Positions 21,241 to 30,147 of a DNA stretch of 64,000 bases are shown piece after piece (the first letter of the stretch is position 1; each line of letters opens with the position of its first letter). The notes beneath the pieces are model-generated. The model was not told where the DNA came from, made no database searches, and saw only the letters and a list, made by a program, of their open reading frames with translations. The position numbers and the translations under genes are program-made. The stretch is taken from contig CM064551.1 of assembly GCA_032716605.1 (NCBI GenBank), positions 47,157,697 to 47,221,696 on the forward strand, in the 5' to 3' direction. The stretch is from Paralithodes platypus (lineage: Eukaryota; Arthropoda; Malacostraca; Decapoda; Lithodidae).

Positions 21241-21855
21241 ACCTTGCTGCGGTATTCACGCAGCCTGTGGAGGATTCTGCACATCAAGAGAACGTTGGGT
21301 GGATGAAAAGCGTATATCGACTGCCACCTGTTCCTAGTCCTTACCGGCGGGTAAGGAAGTCCAGTAGCTTGGTCATCTCGTGTGAGGCGAACAAGTCCAC
21401 CTGCGGATTTTCCACAGGAGACGGCTAGGATGGTGAAAATGCCTTGCCTTAAAGACCACTTGACCTGGGTGCCCCGTCCCCTTGACAGAGCAGCCGCCCA
21501 AGGATTGGCCGTCCCAAGCAGGTATGGCACATGCAGGGTAATGCTGTGAAGTTCGGCCACATAAAACAATTTCTCCGCCAGGACCACGGACCTGGAGGAG
21601 CCCTGCTGTAGAATGCAATGAACCGCAGACATGTTGACCATCCTGAAGGCCACTGACTTGCCCACTAGGGCCTGCCCGTGAACCCTCAGGAAGAACAATG
21701 GCACTTAATAATTCCAGGGCATTGATGTGTAGGTGGGATACCCCCCCCCCCTCCCCCCCCCCCCATCCAGATGGTCGGCGGTGGAGCAGTCCAGTCCAGT
21801 TACCGGCCAAAGCCGAAGGAGGGGGGCGATAGAGGGAAGTGCCTGTTGCCCAGTT
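21186..21855 (-). pseudogene. DIRS-C RNase H domain remnant
   Basis: The frame 21704-21186 reads FLRVHGQALVGKSVAFRMVN, then MSAVHCILQQGSSRS, YLLGTANPWAAALSR and further residues matching DIRS-A RNase H (FLQAHGPALQGKSVAFRMDN, LNAVHCIQKQGSTRS, YLPGVANVWADALSR). The acidic residue in FRMDN is Val here and the Asp of WADAL is Ala, so the nuclease is inactive. Upstream the sequence passes through G/C homopolymers (21741-21767) and stops at TTAA 21856, where a piggyBac-type element begins. Confidence 0.8.
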
Positions 21856-22910
21856 TAACCCTCGGTACCCGGTTGGGCTCTGAGGCACCCAAAACATACT
21901 CGCACCGTGGAAACCGGATGGGCTCTTGAGCACCGTTGCTTGCATTATTGCTTTCGAAACGTGTTGTTGTGGGGTGGTAGGCAGCGCCACCACAGTCGAA
22001 CTACGCCACAGCATCAGTCTCTACCCCGACGCCATCATGGATAGTACGCCAAAAAACGATTCCGTGCCTCCTACGACGCCCGCCCCGGTTCGTCGTATTA
22101 CACGAAGGCCTCTCCGAAAGAATATTTTTTCTTCAGGAGGAATTGAAAGAACCTTGCAAATGCTCGATATAGCTGGTAGTGATAACGATAGTGATGTTGC
22201 TGAGGGAGCCAGTGGAAAGTCGTCTAATTACGCATCGAGTGTGTATGGTGACGAGAGCAGTGACGAAGATCCTCAGTTCAAAGGCTTTGATAGTGAACAT
22301 GACAGTGTTGACAGTGATAAAGGTGAGGAAACAGCTTTCGCGGAAGCTGGTGAAGGTGAAAAGAGTAAAGTGGGGAAAGTGAGCGAGTGGGAGAGTTCGC
22401 GATCAATCTCCAAGTTTCCCCTGAGTGACGCCACACCAAGCCCTTCGCCAGCTAAATCGCCTTACCAGATACGCTTTTATAGGAAGCAAATACTGGAAAA
22501 GGTAGCCGCGGCAGCCAGGGAAGAGGCCAAAAGGCTTGGTGAGAAAGATGAGGCTGTGAGTGAGGGTGGTGACTCATCATTTGCCCGTCCTTTCTCTCCC
22601 TTATCTACCCAAGCCACCCAAGATGCCCCGGGCGACCGCCATTGTTCCCCACCACCCCCACCACTGCCGAGGGTTGAGGACCCCCCAATTTCGATCTATT
22701 TGCCTCCTGGGTCCCCCGACAGGAGACATACTGCTGCCGAAAAGGGGATAAGGCAGATATGTAAAAAAGGGGCAAGCAAGCTAAGCGGGCTTTGTTCGAG
22801 GCCCCCGCGGCGTCCAAACCTGCCGGCCCCAGCCATGCACACCCGCAACTTTCCCCACGGTGAGAGCAATATAGCAGTACAGGTATAGCATATAACTCAA
22901 ATATGTGGGT
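21856..22910 (+). mobile_element. piggyBac-type element, 5' part
   Basis: It begins TTAACCCTCGGTACCCGGTT then GGGCTCTGAGGCACC, matching the inverted right end of the MITE-B copies (24472-24958 and 25132-25600). Unlike the MITEs it contains a long open frame (22037-22888). It is cut at about 22910 by a LINE tail. MITE-B may be an internally deleted derivative of this element; this is inference from the shared terminus. Confidence 0.55.
22037..22888 (+). CDS. Acidic Ser-rich protein, possible piggyBac transposase N-terminal region
   Basis: An ATG at 22037 opens a 283-codon frame; I prefer it to the longer frame because the upstream part is terminal-repeat sequence. It begins with a Pro/Arg-rich stretch (PAPVRRITRRPLRKN), then an acidic segment (DIAGSDNDSDVAEG; DESSDEDPQ; DSEHDSVDSDKGEE), then a helical basic segment (RFYRKQILEKVAAAAREEAK) and a Pro-rich part. 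No DDE catalytic core is present. piggyBac transposases are known to start with acidic, low-complexity N termini, and the element starts with TTAACCCT, so a transposase N terminus is the best guess. It could instead be an accessory gene carried by the element. Confidence 0.4.
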   Translation: MDSTPKNDSVPPTTPAPVRRITRRPLRKNIFSSGGIERTLQMLDIAGSDNDSDVAEGASGKSSNYASSVYGDESSDEDPQFKGFDSEHDSVDSDKGEETAFAEAGEGEKSKVGKVSEWESSRSISKFPLSDATPSPSPAKSPYQIRFYRKQILEKVAAAAREEAKRLGEKDEAVSEGGDSSFARPFSPLSTQATQDAPGDRHCSPPPPPLPRVEDPPISIYLPPGSPDRRHTAAEKGIRQICKKGASKLSGLCSRPPRRPNLPAPAMHTRNFPHGESNIAVQV

Positions 22911-23088
22911 GGGGCTGTGGTTTCCCGAGCGTTTCCGCACCCTCCTCAGCTCCCCGCCATGGAGTGGCTTCGGTCACCCAGGCTTTATTGTGGTCGGCGG
23001 GGAGGGTTCTGTGGGGGCACTCGGTTATGGCCTTGGAATTGCTCGGGGCCTTGGGGCTGTTCGGCCAGGCAGCTTGGGGAACAACAAC
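22911..23088 (+). mobile_element. Short Jockey-like LINE 3' end
   Basis: The last ~55 bp (GGGGCTGTTCGGCCAGGCAG then CTTGGGGAACAACAACAA) match the 3' terminus of the LINE at 1128-1996. The preceding ~120 bp (TTATGGCCTTGGAATTGCTC) is a diverged version of the same C-terminal coding end. Confidence 0.65.
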
Positions 23089-23849
23089 AACTCAAATAAA
23101 TATAGCAGCACGACAATTATGTGCAGTATAGCAAATATGATCATGGTACAGGAAGGACGAATATAGCAGAAATGACAAGTATTGTGCAGTATAGCAAATA
23201 TGGTCATGGTACAGGAAGGAGCAGGAACCCCCCACACAAAACCGTGAGCACCAGAGCTGGAGCCCACCCCAGAGCGGGGTCCAGCCCTAGGGAACATGGC
23301 ACCCTTCCCAAGAAAGGATAAACACCCCAGTACCAAAAAGTGCCTAAGCAAGTACCTGACAACCCAGTAGAAGGGTGGAAGGTGGTGGCAGAAGGTAGGA
23401 ACCGTAGCAGGAGGCCTGGACGTTCCCGCCGTAAGCGCGAACTGGACCGCCTAAGAGCAGGAACGGACACTACCGCCCAGGAGGCGGAACCGTACACCTG
23501 CGGAGCGGTCCGATGAGCAGGCTATAAGAAAAACATGGAGTGTGAGCAACACAGGAGCCGCACCCAGGGGTGGATAGGCGGGGCAAGTGTGGGAAATAAG
23601 CACGACCAACCGTCTGTATAAGAGCGGGGCCGCGTTTATACACAGGGGTACAACCGCGAGTGGAGCGGAATAGTACAGGCGGGTCCGCCCGCCGGTAGAG
23701 CAGGGACTGCCAGTTCAAGGGATCTCGGACACGTAAGCCTAGGACCGAACCACCCCCGGAGTTAAGGGAGTTGGCGGACCTAGGGAACATGTAAGCCAAC
23801 TAACTAGAGCCATAAACCTAAACTAGCCGGTGTAAGACTAGTAGGTGTG
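23089..23849. other. No gene; GC-rich stretch, possibly DIRS-C leader
   Basis: Words such as TTCCCGCCG, GGAGGCGGAACCG, GGTCCGCCCGCCGG and GGAGCGGAA recur about every 50-90 bp from 23400 to 23760, reminiscent of the CCGGCGG motif series in DIRS-A's leader. Near 23110-23220 a ~60-bp segment with GCAGTATAGCAAATATG is duplicated. Open frames here are composition effects. Confidence 0.4.
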
Positions 23850-24177
23850 CTTGAAGTGGGGAGTGGACCACCACAAGCAGCAGGCACTAGGTAGATTAGC
23901 GATCCAGCATGTGAACATAAAGTTTATCAAGCTTGAAGTGGAGAGTAGACCACCACAAGCAGCAGGCACTAGGTATACTAGCGATCCAGCATGTGAACAT
24001 AAAGTTTATCAAGCTTGAAGTGGGGAGTGGACCACCACAAGCAGCAGGCACTAGGTATACTAGTGATCCAGCATATGAACATAAAGTTTATCAAGCTTGA
24101 AGTGGGGAGTGGACCACCACAAGCAGCAGGCACTAGTTAGACTAGTGATCCAGTATAGGTACATAAAGTTTATCAAA
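23850..24177. repeat. Tandem repeat, four copies of an 82-bp unit
   Basis: CTTGAAGTGGGGAGTGGACC starts at 23850, 23932, 24014 and 24096, giving a constant 82-bp period. Units end CATAAAGTTTATCAAG. Copies differ at only a few bases. There are no spacers, so this is a simple tandem array. Confidence 0.95.
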
Positions 24178-24471
24178 AAGATGAAAAAACACTAAAGGCA
24201 GTGTCCAAAACCTAATTGAAAATAACCTATGCATCAAAGCTAAAAAACACTGCCCAAAACACCAAAAATATTTACGTTAACAGTTAAAATAGAACCCCTG
24301 AATAACTAAATTCTAGGCTAGGCCAACGCATGGCACTGTTGCCAGACACCCGTGTCGCCGACCGGTGGGATCAGAGCGACATCAAGGAGTAGGCAAAAGC
24401 GAAAGCAAGACGAAGTATACTAGAGGTGGACAGGCTTTCCACACGTCGGTGAAAGACGAGGGAAGTGTGCT
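24178..24471. other. Unrecognised spacer
   Basis: No gene, terminal repeat or motif is seen between the 82-bp array and the first MITE-B copy. Confidence 0.4.
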
Positions 24472-24958
24472 TTAACCCTCCAGCCCCGGCTACGCATTAC
24501 ATAAATATTCCCCGAAATCTGGGGGTTTTGGCCGAAAAACGTCTACGCCTAGGCTACCGTATCTTTGTTATTCTGACTGCTCCCGCATTCCCGCGCATCC
24601 CCAAACGTAGATGTGTTTCGTACCTGTAAAATGGTGTTAAGTAGAGCTCTCTAAGTCAACTGGTTCAGTTGTGATGATGATTTCATTGGAGATAACTTTA
24701 TGGCAAAAACAGCCACTTTACATTACTTTTCGATACTTAACAATAACATACAGGCACACACGAACAAGCGACGCACTCCTTCTTGTGGCCGGAGATGCAG
24801 GGCGTCGGTCCAGCCGCCTGTTGTTTACATGCGTCGGACGTACGCCTCGCACACCAAGCTTACAGGCTTTAAGCTCATGGGTGTTTAAGAGACCTTCCGG
24901 GTAGCTCGGGTGTGTTTTTTATGGGTGTTTAAGAGCCCTTCTGGGTGTGATGGGTTAA
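24472..24958. mobile_element. piggyBac-type MITE (MITE-B, copy 1), 487 bp
   Basis: It is bounded by TTAA at both ends, with termini TTAACCCTCCAGCCCCGGCT and, reverse-complemented, TTAACCCATCACACCCAG. The interior (GTCTACGCCTAGGCTACCGT; GTTGTTTACATGCGTCGGAC) is shared with copy 2 at ~85-90% by eye. Non-coding. Confidence 0.8.
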
Positions 24959-25131
24959 TGGAGAGTGGCCCAATAAAGTAGCAGTTGTAAGAGAAAAAAG
25001 GCATGTGCCCCAAACTCAAACAATAAGTCAAGTCCAACTCAAGAATACTGCGAAATGCCAAAAACGCACCTTACAGTATTTACCGAAAAAAACAATTATA
25101 AAAGGCAGTGCAAAATTACCCTAAATGAGCA

Positions 25132-25600
25132 TTAACCCTCCAGCCCCGGCTATTGTATTCTATAATTTCCCCGAAACCCGGGGGTTTTGGCCGAAAAACG
25201 TCTACGCCTAGGCTACCGTATCTTTGTTATTTTGACTGCTTCCGCATTCCCGCGCATCGCCAAGCGTAGATGTGTTTCCTACCTGTAGAATGGCGTTGAG
25301 TAGAGCTCTCTAAGTCAACTGGTTCAGTTGTGATGACGATTCCCGTGGAGAGAACTTTGTGGCGATATCAGCTACTTTTCACTACTTAACAATAACACAC
25401 ACCCACACACGAACAAGCGATGCCTCTCCTTCTTGTGGTCGGAGATGCGCGGCGTCGGTCCAACCGGCTGTTGTTTACATGCGTCGGACGGACGCCTCGC
25501 TCACCAAGCTTTCAAGCTGCCGGTGCCTCAGAGCCCTACCGGGTTCTGCGGGCGCATTTGTTATGGGTTTCTCAGAGCCCAACCGGGTCTGGTGGGTTAA
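25132..25600. mobile_element. piggyBac-type MITE (MITE-B, copy 2), 469 bp
   Basis: Bounded by TTAA, starting TTAACCCTCCAGCCCCGGCT and ending GGGTCTGGTGGGTTAA. It is in the same orientation as copy 1 and only ~170 bp away, so the pair may have arisen by two local insertions or one duplication. Confidence 0.82.
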
Positions 25601-25972
25601 ACCTGGTTAACTATGCAAAAACTGCCTGTAATCCACAAAGTGACATTACATAAGCAAAAAGTGAAAATTAAACCACAATATAGAAAAAATTAAGTAGGCC
25701 TAGACTCCCGACAATCGCAAAGCAATTGTCGGGCGAAAACGCACCTTCAAACAAGTAAACAATAGTATTATAGTCTCCAGTTCACTACACACCCTCCAAC
25801 CACCCAGAATTTTTCCCAAAAAGCATGTCTACACCACGGAATCATCCTTCTAAAACTTCAAAAGCCCTGAGAAGGCTCACAACTCACTTAAAGAAGCGAA
25901 GGGGTGGAAAAAGACATCAACACAAGAGCAACAAAAATTTGTGCAGGTCAGACCGAGGGTGTGCAGAAAACT
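25601..25972. other. No supported gene
   Basis: A small hairpin (CCCGACAATCGCAAAGCAATTGTCGGG near 25707-25733 as an inverted repeat of CCCGACAAT/ATTGTCGGG) is the only structure. Probably DIRS-C leader. Confidence 0.4.
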
Positions 25973-26251
25973 GATGGAAATACCTGTCTGAGAGCAGGTA
26001 TATTGAATTCGCGCATGCGTCCAGAGGGAAGCTAGATTGAGTGGGCAACTATTTTAATTTTTTCTACCCTACCTTTTTTGTTTTCTATTCTCAATAAGTA
26101 GTCTCGAAGTGTGTACAACGTACCTAGTAGAGATTTTAAGTGCAACTCTAGAAGATATTGGACTGCACATGTAGTACCGATAAATCGGCCCGCTGTCCCA
26201 GCGGCTGAACTTATAAGCCCAACGTTGGAAACGTAGAGACTACTACTAAAT
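25973..26251 (-). repeat. DIRS-C left inverted terminal repeat
   Basis: Inverted match to 15781-16112. It ends in ACTACTACTAAATT, the complement of the left-terminal words inside the block at 16174-16276. Beyond 26252 similarity stops. Confidence 0.75.
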
Positions 26252-26329
26252 TGTGTGGTTTGGTATAACTCTACAGTCTACTTACTTCAAGAATAACCAC
26301 AGGCGGAGTCCGAAAAGGCGGGAGTTTAC

Positions 26330-26708
26330 TGTATATTCTCAATACTTTCTACAGACCTTCTCCAACAACTTTGTCATAGGCCTTCTCCTAGTCCATAAAG
26401 GCAGTATACAACTTTTGTCCCTTCTCCTGATATTTCTCAACAACACATCTTCTTCCCTTCCTAAACCCCCCCTGCTCGTCACCTACCCATTTCTTCATTC
26501 TCGCTCTCACTCTCTCGATCACTACCCAACTGTACATCTTCCTTACTACGATTAGAAGACATATTCCCCGGTGATTACCACACACTCTTCTTTCCCCTCA
26601 TACAGGGGGACTATTATGCCTGTCTTCCAGTAATCAGGAGCACTTCCCTTCTCCCATGCTAGTTTGCACATTTTCCGTACCTATTCAATCAATATCTCAC
26701 CACCATAC
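26330..26708 (-). pseudogene. RTE-like LINE reverse transcriptase fragment
   Basis: The frame 26585-26388 encodes CGNHRGICLLIVVRKMYSWV, then DEQGGFRKGRRC and AFMD, matching the LINE at 3521-6635 (GNHRGICLLSVVGKVYSRV, DEQGGFRKGRGC, AFMDLEKAYD). Matches extend to both sides in other frames. A segment corresponding to DQIFTLNC is deleted. It begins close to GAGTCCGAAAAGGCGGGAG, a word also found near 12360. Confidence 0.85.
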
Positions 26709-26755
26709 GTCAATATTTAGTAATGGTTCTCTCCGTCAATGACGTGAGAGCCTTA

Positions 26756-27076
26756 TATATATAAGGGCTCCCCGGAGACCCCCATGAGGGTCCCGGAGAA
26801 AGCATAACGCGACCCAAATATATAAAAAGTACATCCTAGGGTGAAACCCTTTACTTAGTTCCTAGGGAACGTAATTAAAAAAGGTAACCATTAGAAAAAG
26901 AAAGAATTTTTTTATGAGTAAAGATTAGAAACTATGAATGTTGTCTTACTAAATCAACTAGTGCGCCGTTATACAGTCCTTCCCTTGCACGCGTCCCCCA
27001 GCTGGTCACACTGGGTTTATACGTCCTTCTTGTGGTCGCGTCCCGTGCGACAGGTTGGACTAATTTTGTGCTCTCA
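26756..27076. other. Post-terminal region with short inverted repeats
   Basis: CCTTATATATATAAGG and CTCCCCGGAGACCCCCATGA with GGGTCCCGGAGAAAG follow the putative left end; no coding capacity. Confidence 0.4.
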
Positions 27077-27077
27077 G

Positions 27078-27984
27078 GATGTACAGTAAACTTCCGTTAA
27101 TCCGAAGGGCAGCGGACCGGCCCTCGTTCGGATTAGTGGATTTTTCGGATTATCGGACTTTACCCCTATGAACCTGTGTATTAATGGCCTGACGAAAACA
27201 TTGAGGCATTAGGCCACCCAAATGACACACACACATATCATATGTTCATGAAATCACTTCAAAAGCTTACCATTGTCATTGTAGCCTATTACCTACTTCA
27301 AAACATTCAGATTAATGGTCAAAGGAATCTGCTGACACCATATGTCCGCATCGTCTACTAGCGAGTTTGTCTTGCTCTTGAAGATCAGATCAGATGTGGT
27401 TCGGGAAGTAATGCCTTAACAACGGCACTTCCCTGAGAGGTTCTTGTAATTTTCCTTTTGTGACGTGCTCTGTTATATTATATTGTATTGAAAGCACCCT
27501 TGTCTTGTTGTCTTGAAAGCACCCTTGGGACGCTCCGATCACTGAACTATAAATAGTAGCGTATCGGAACGTCCAAAGGTGCGTTTTCAAGCTCAAGACT
27601 GAATGCGATTGCAGAAAATGCGGTGCAAGCCAGTAGCGCATCGGAGCGTCCCAAGGATGCGTTCAAGAGCAAAACAAACTCTCTAGCAGACGATGTGGTG
27701 TTTACATTTATATCAGTAGCTTCCTTTGACCATTAATCTGAATGTTTTGAAGTAGGTAATAGGCTACAATGACAATGGTAAACTTTTAAAGTGAATTCAT
27801 GAACATATGATATGTGTGTGCTCCATTATGTGTCATTTGAGTGGACTAATGCCTCAAAAAGGGGACTTTGGGACTTCTTGAAATTCGGACCATCGGGTGA
27901 ATTCGGATTTGGCCTCAAATTGAAAAATTCGGACTATTGGGAGATTCGAATCATCGGTCGTCGGATTAAAGGACTTTTACTGTA
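27078..27984. mobile_element. Foldback-type Tigger-like MITE, ~900 bp
   Basis: Termini are TA-CAGTAAACTTCCGTTAATCC and, reverse-complemented, TA-CAGTAAAAGTCCTTTAATCC. The two arms are long inverted repeats: 27190-27380 pairs with 27650-27870 through words such as GATTAATGGTCAAAGGAA / TTCCTTTGACCATTAATC, ACATATCATATGTTCATGAA and GTAGCCTATTACCTACTTC. The middle contains smaller inverted copies of ACGCTCCGAT / ATCGGAACGT. No transposase. TIR sequence and TA target fit pogo/Tigger elements. Confidence 0.78.
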
Positions 27985-28819
27985 CTACTTTTAATCTTTA
28001 GACGTTTCCTGCTACCTCTTCTGGGAAGTAATGTTACTTTATAGTAAGGAGGCGTCATAGATATGTATGTATATTGAACATTTCCAGAGAGCGGACGACT
28101 TCCACGGGACGCGCCACATGCTACGACCATTATTATTATATGAATATTTTATGAATATAATTTTTATTTTCTGTACAGTATTTCTATCTTTTTCCTCTTT
28201 ATATTATTACATTATGTTATGTAAACCAGGTTAGTTAGAATGCCTCTATTTCAGTTTTTAGGCTTCGTTAGTTTAGCTAGCGGACGCCAGTTTTAGGGAT
28301 AGGCTAGGCCTTTGCCTTTTTTCCATCAATGCTTTTATAAGCTCCGAAATTCAATATTCTTAATTATAACTATCCATTCTTATAATTTTTTCAATTAATC
28401 GTTGATGCTATTCATCTCAACTTTTCTTGCTGATAGCCTAACTTTTTCTCTGAACGTCTCGCTTCGATAACAAAAAATTAATGACGATCTAGCAGCTATC
28501 ACATTTTCTTTTATTTCTTATCGAAAATTCCAGATGCTTCGAATTTCATCCTTTTGATGTTTTCGTGACATTGAGCGGTTCTCTTTAAATTTTAATAAAG
28601 TTTTTACGAAATATTTTCCTTTTGCACTGTATATAAACAATTTATTAGACTTTTATGTCATACGTCTTCATAGTCTATGTACCTTCCAGGTTTTCTGTCT
28701 TGTTGCAGAGCGGATAAATTTTATTCTTTTATGATACTTTTGCCTGTAATTATTTTTGATACTTGCCACCGTAGCCTCCCTTTTCAAAAAATATGATTTT
28801 AACCTACGAACCAACCGTC
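27985..28819. other. A/T-rich sequence without recognised genes
   Basis: Strongly A/T-rich, no long open frame, no repeat structure seen. Confidence 0.45.
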
Positions 28820-29690
28820 AGTTGGGCCCCTTTTTAGAGTCTCACTCCGGTCCTTTTTAGGTCGGCTAGTGTTAGACTGGGCTTAATTATATCTCCGGTC
28901 ACTAGGAGATCCCCGTGTACTATTTGAAGTCCGGGGGGTAGCAGAGTATAGGCGGAGGTTGGGGGCCTCATTTGTATATCTTTTATTTGTGCCTACTCTG
29001 CCGGAGTTCTCTAGTTTATATCTACGAGGCTCCGGGTATTTTTACCTACCATTTTGCTTTTACTACAAGGTGCTTTTGTCATACACCTCACCCCTTTCTT
29101 CCACTCGGAGTTTTTTCCGGTGGTACACTGTCATAGCCTTATCTCCGGGGCTCCAGAGTTAAGAACCTGTTCCCTCACCAGTTTTTATTAACTCCGGTTC
29201 ACAAACACCGAGTGCTACTATAGCTCCGAGTGCAATTAGGTCAAAATTCATATTTTACTCCGGTTCACTACAGACAGTATCTCCGAGTACTCTAACCCTT
29301 CAAGAGAATACATACTCCGGTTTCCATATACCGAGTTTTATACCACTCTAACTCCGGGTATTCAACAAAAGCGTCTTAACTCCGGTTCTCAAACACCGAG
29401 TTCTACCAACATAACTCCGAGTATCCCTTAGCGAGAACATATCTCCGGTTCCTATATAACTTCTAACTCCGGGTATACAACAATAGTGACTTCACTCCGA
29501 GTCCCAGAAACTCTGAGTAGTCTAATATTGTCAATTAACTCTGGTTCCCAGACACCGAGTTCTGTCAACCAACTCCGGGTATTCAAACAATATCAACTTA
29601 TTTCCGGTTCCAGACACCGAGTTATACCAATAGGCCTACCGAGTCCTACTAGCACACTCCAAGTAGGCCTATTCAATTATTATTCAAGTT
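28820..29690 (+). repeat. Array of CTCCGGTT / CACCGAGT motifs, leader-like
   Basis: ACTCCGGTTC and ACACCGAGT or CTCCGAGT or CTCCGGGT alternate about every 30-60 bp from 29180 to 29660, for example TAACTCCGGTTCACAAACAC then CGAGTGCTAC, and AACTCCGGTTCTCAAACACC. The first part (28825-29050) is homologous to 32705-32940 and 33380-33600: GGGTCGGC-type word, TAGTCAG/ACTAGGAG, GCAGAGTA, GCCGGAGTTC. No protein is evident. Confidence 0.7.
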
Positions 29691-30012
29691 GGCAGTCCTA
29701 GATGACTAAGTTCAAATTGGTAATTAATAGAATCACCTTCAAGAACTTTTTACAATACTTGTATATGCTTAGCATAGTACTAGAGATAACTCAATTTTAA
29801 CAAAGTCCCGAGTAAAACTTCATTCACTCAGTATTACTGATAATGTTTATACTCATTCAGAGTGGGACAAAAGGTGCACTACACTTTCCAATCCTAAATT
29901 ATGGTACAAGGTTGTAGGATTATTCCTACCCTTTATTAAGAACAGTATTTCAATACCATAGTTACCCTGTTCATTCATGCATAGCCATATAGGTTAGGAG
30001 GATTAATAATTT
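29691..30012. other. Unrecognised A/T-rich spacer
   Basis: No coding frame or repeat structure. Confidence 0.4.
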
Positions 30013-30017
30013 AGCCG

Positions 30018-30080
30018 TCCGGCTGGCTTAGTTGATAGCGTGCCTGATAACCATCTGGCAGGTCTCGCGTTTCAATCCCC
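30018..30080 (+). repeat. tRNA-like sequence, probable SINE head or tRNA pseudogene
   Basis: TGGCTTAGTTGATAGCGTGC resembles a tRNA A box/D arm and GTCTCGCGTTTCAATCCC a degraded B box (consensus GGTTCGAATCC), about 35 bp apart as in a tRNA. The acceptor stem does not close and there is no clean T arm, so it is not a functional tRNA. A short unrelated body follows and meets the LINE tail at 30148. Confidence 0.5.
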
Positions 30081-30147
30081 TCTCAGATTGAAAAGTTTTC
30101 AGGGATATAGCCGGCGGTTACCATCTCCCCACGAGTAAGGGGGATGG

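Larger units (their letters stand above)
15781..26251 (-). mobile_element. DIRS-C: decayed minus-strand DIRS element of a second family, with nested insertions
   Basis: Two ends match in inverted orientation: 15781-16112 and 25973-26251 share the words TATAAGTTCAGCCGCTGGGA, CAGTCCAATATCTTCTAGAG and the segment with CCTGCTCTCAGACAGGTA. A junction-like block at 16174-16276 joins right-end words (CTCCGAGACTACTACC, AGGAGGTTTTCC, GTCAAACCTCC) to left-end words (AGTAGTAGTCTCTACG), the layout of a DIRS internal complementary region. Remnants of RNase H (21186-21850) and recombinase (20074-20713) lie between on the same strand. RT and most of gag are not found. Inserted inside are a TIR element, a CR1 LINE, piggyBac-type pieces, a Jockey tail and two MITE-B copies. 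Confidence 0.72.

Noticed and set aside
23850..24177. CRISPR-like array
   Set aside because: The four 82-bp units are contiguous with no unique spacers, and the context is eukaryotic transposon DNA.
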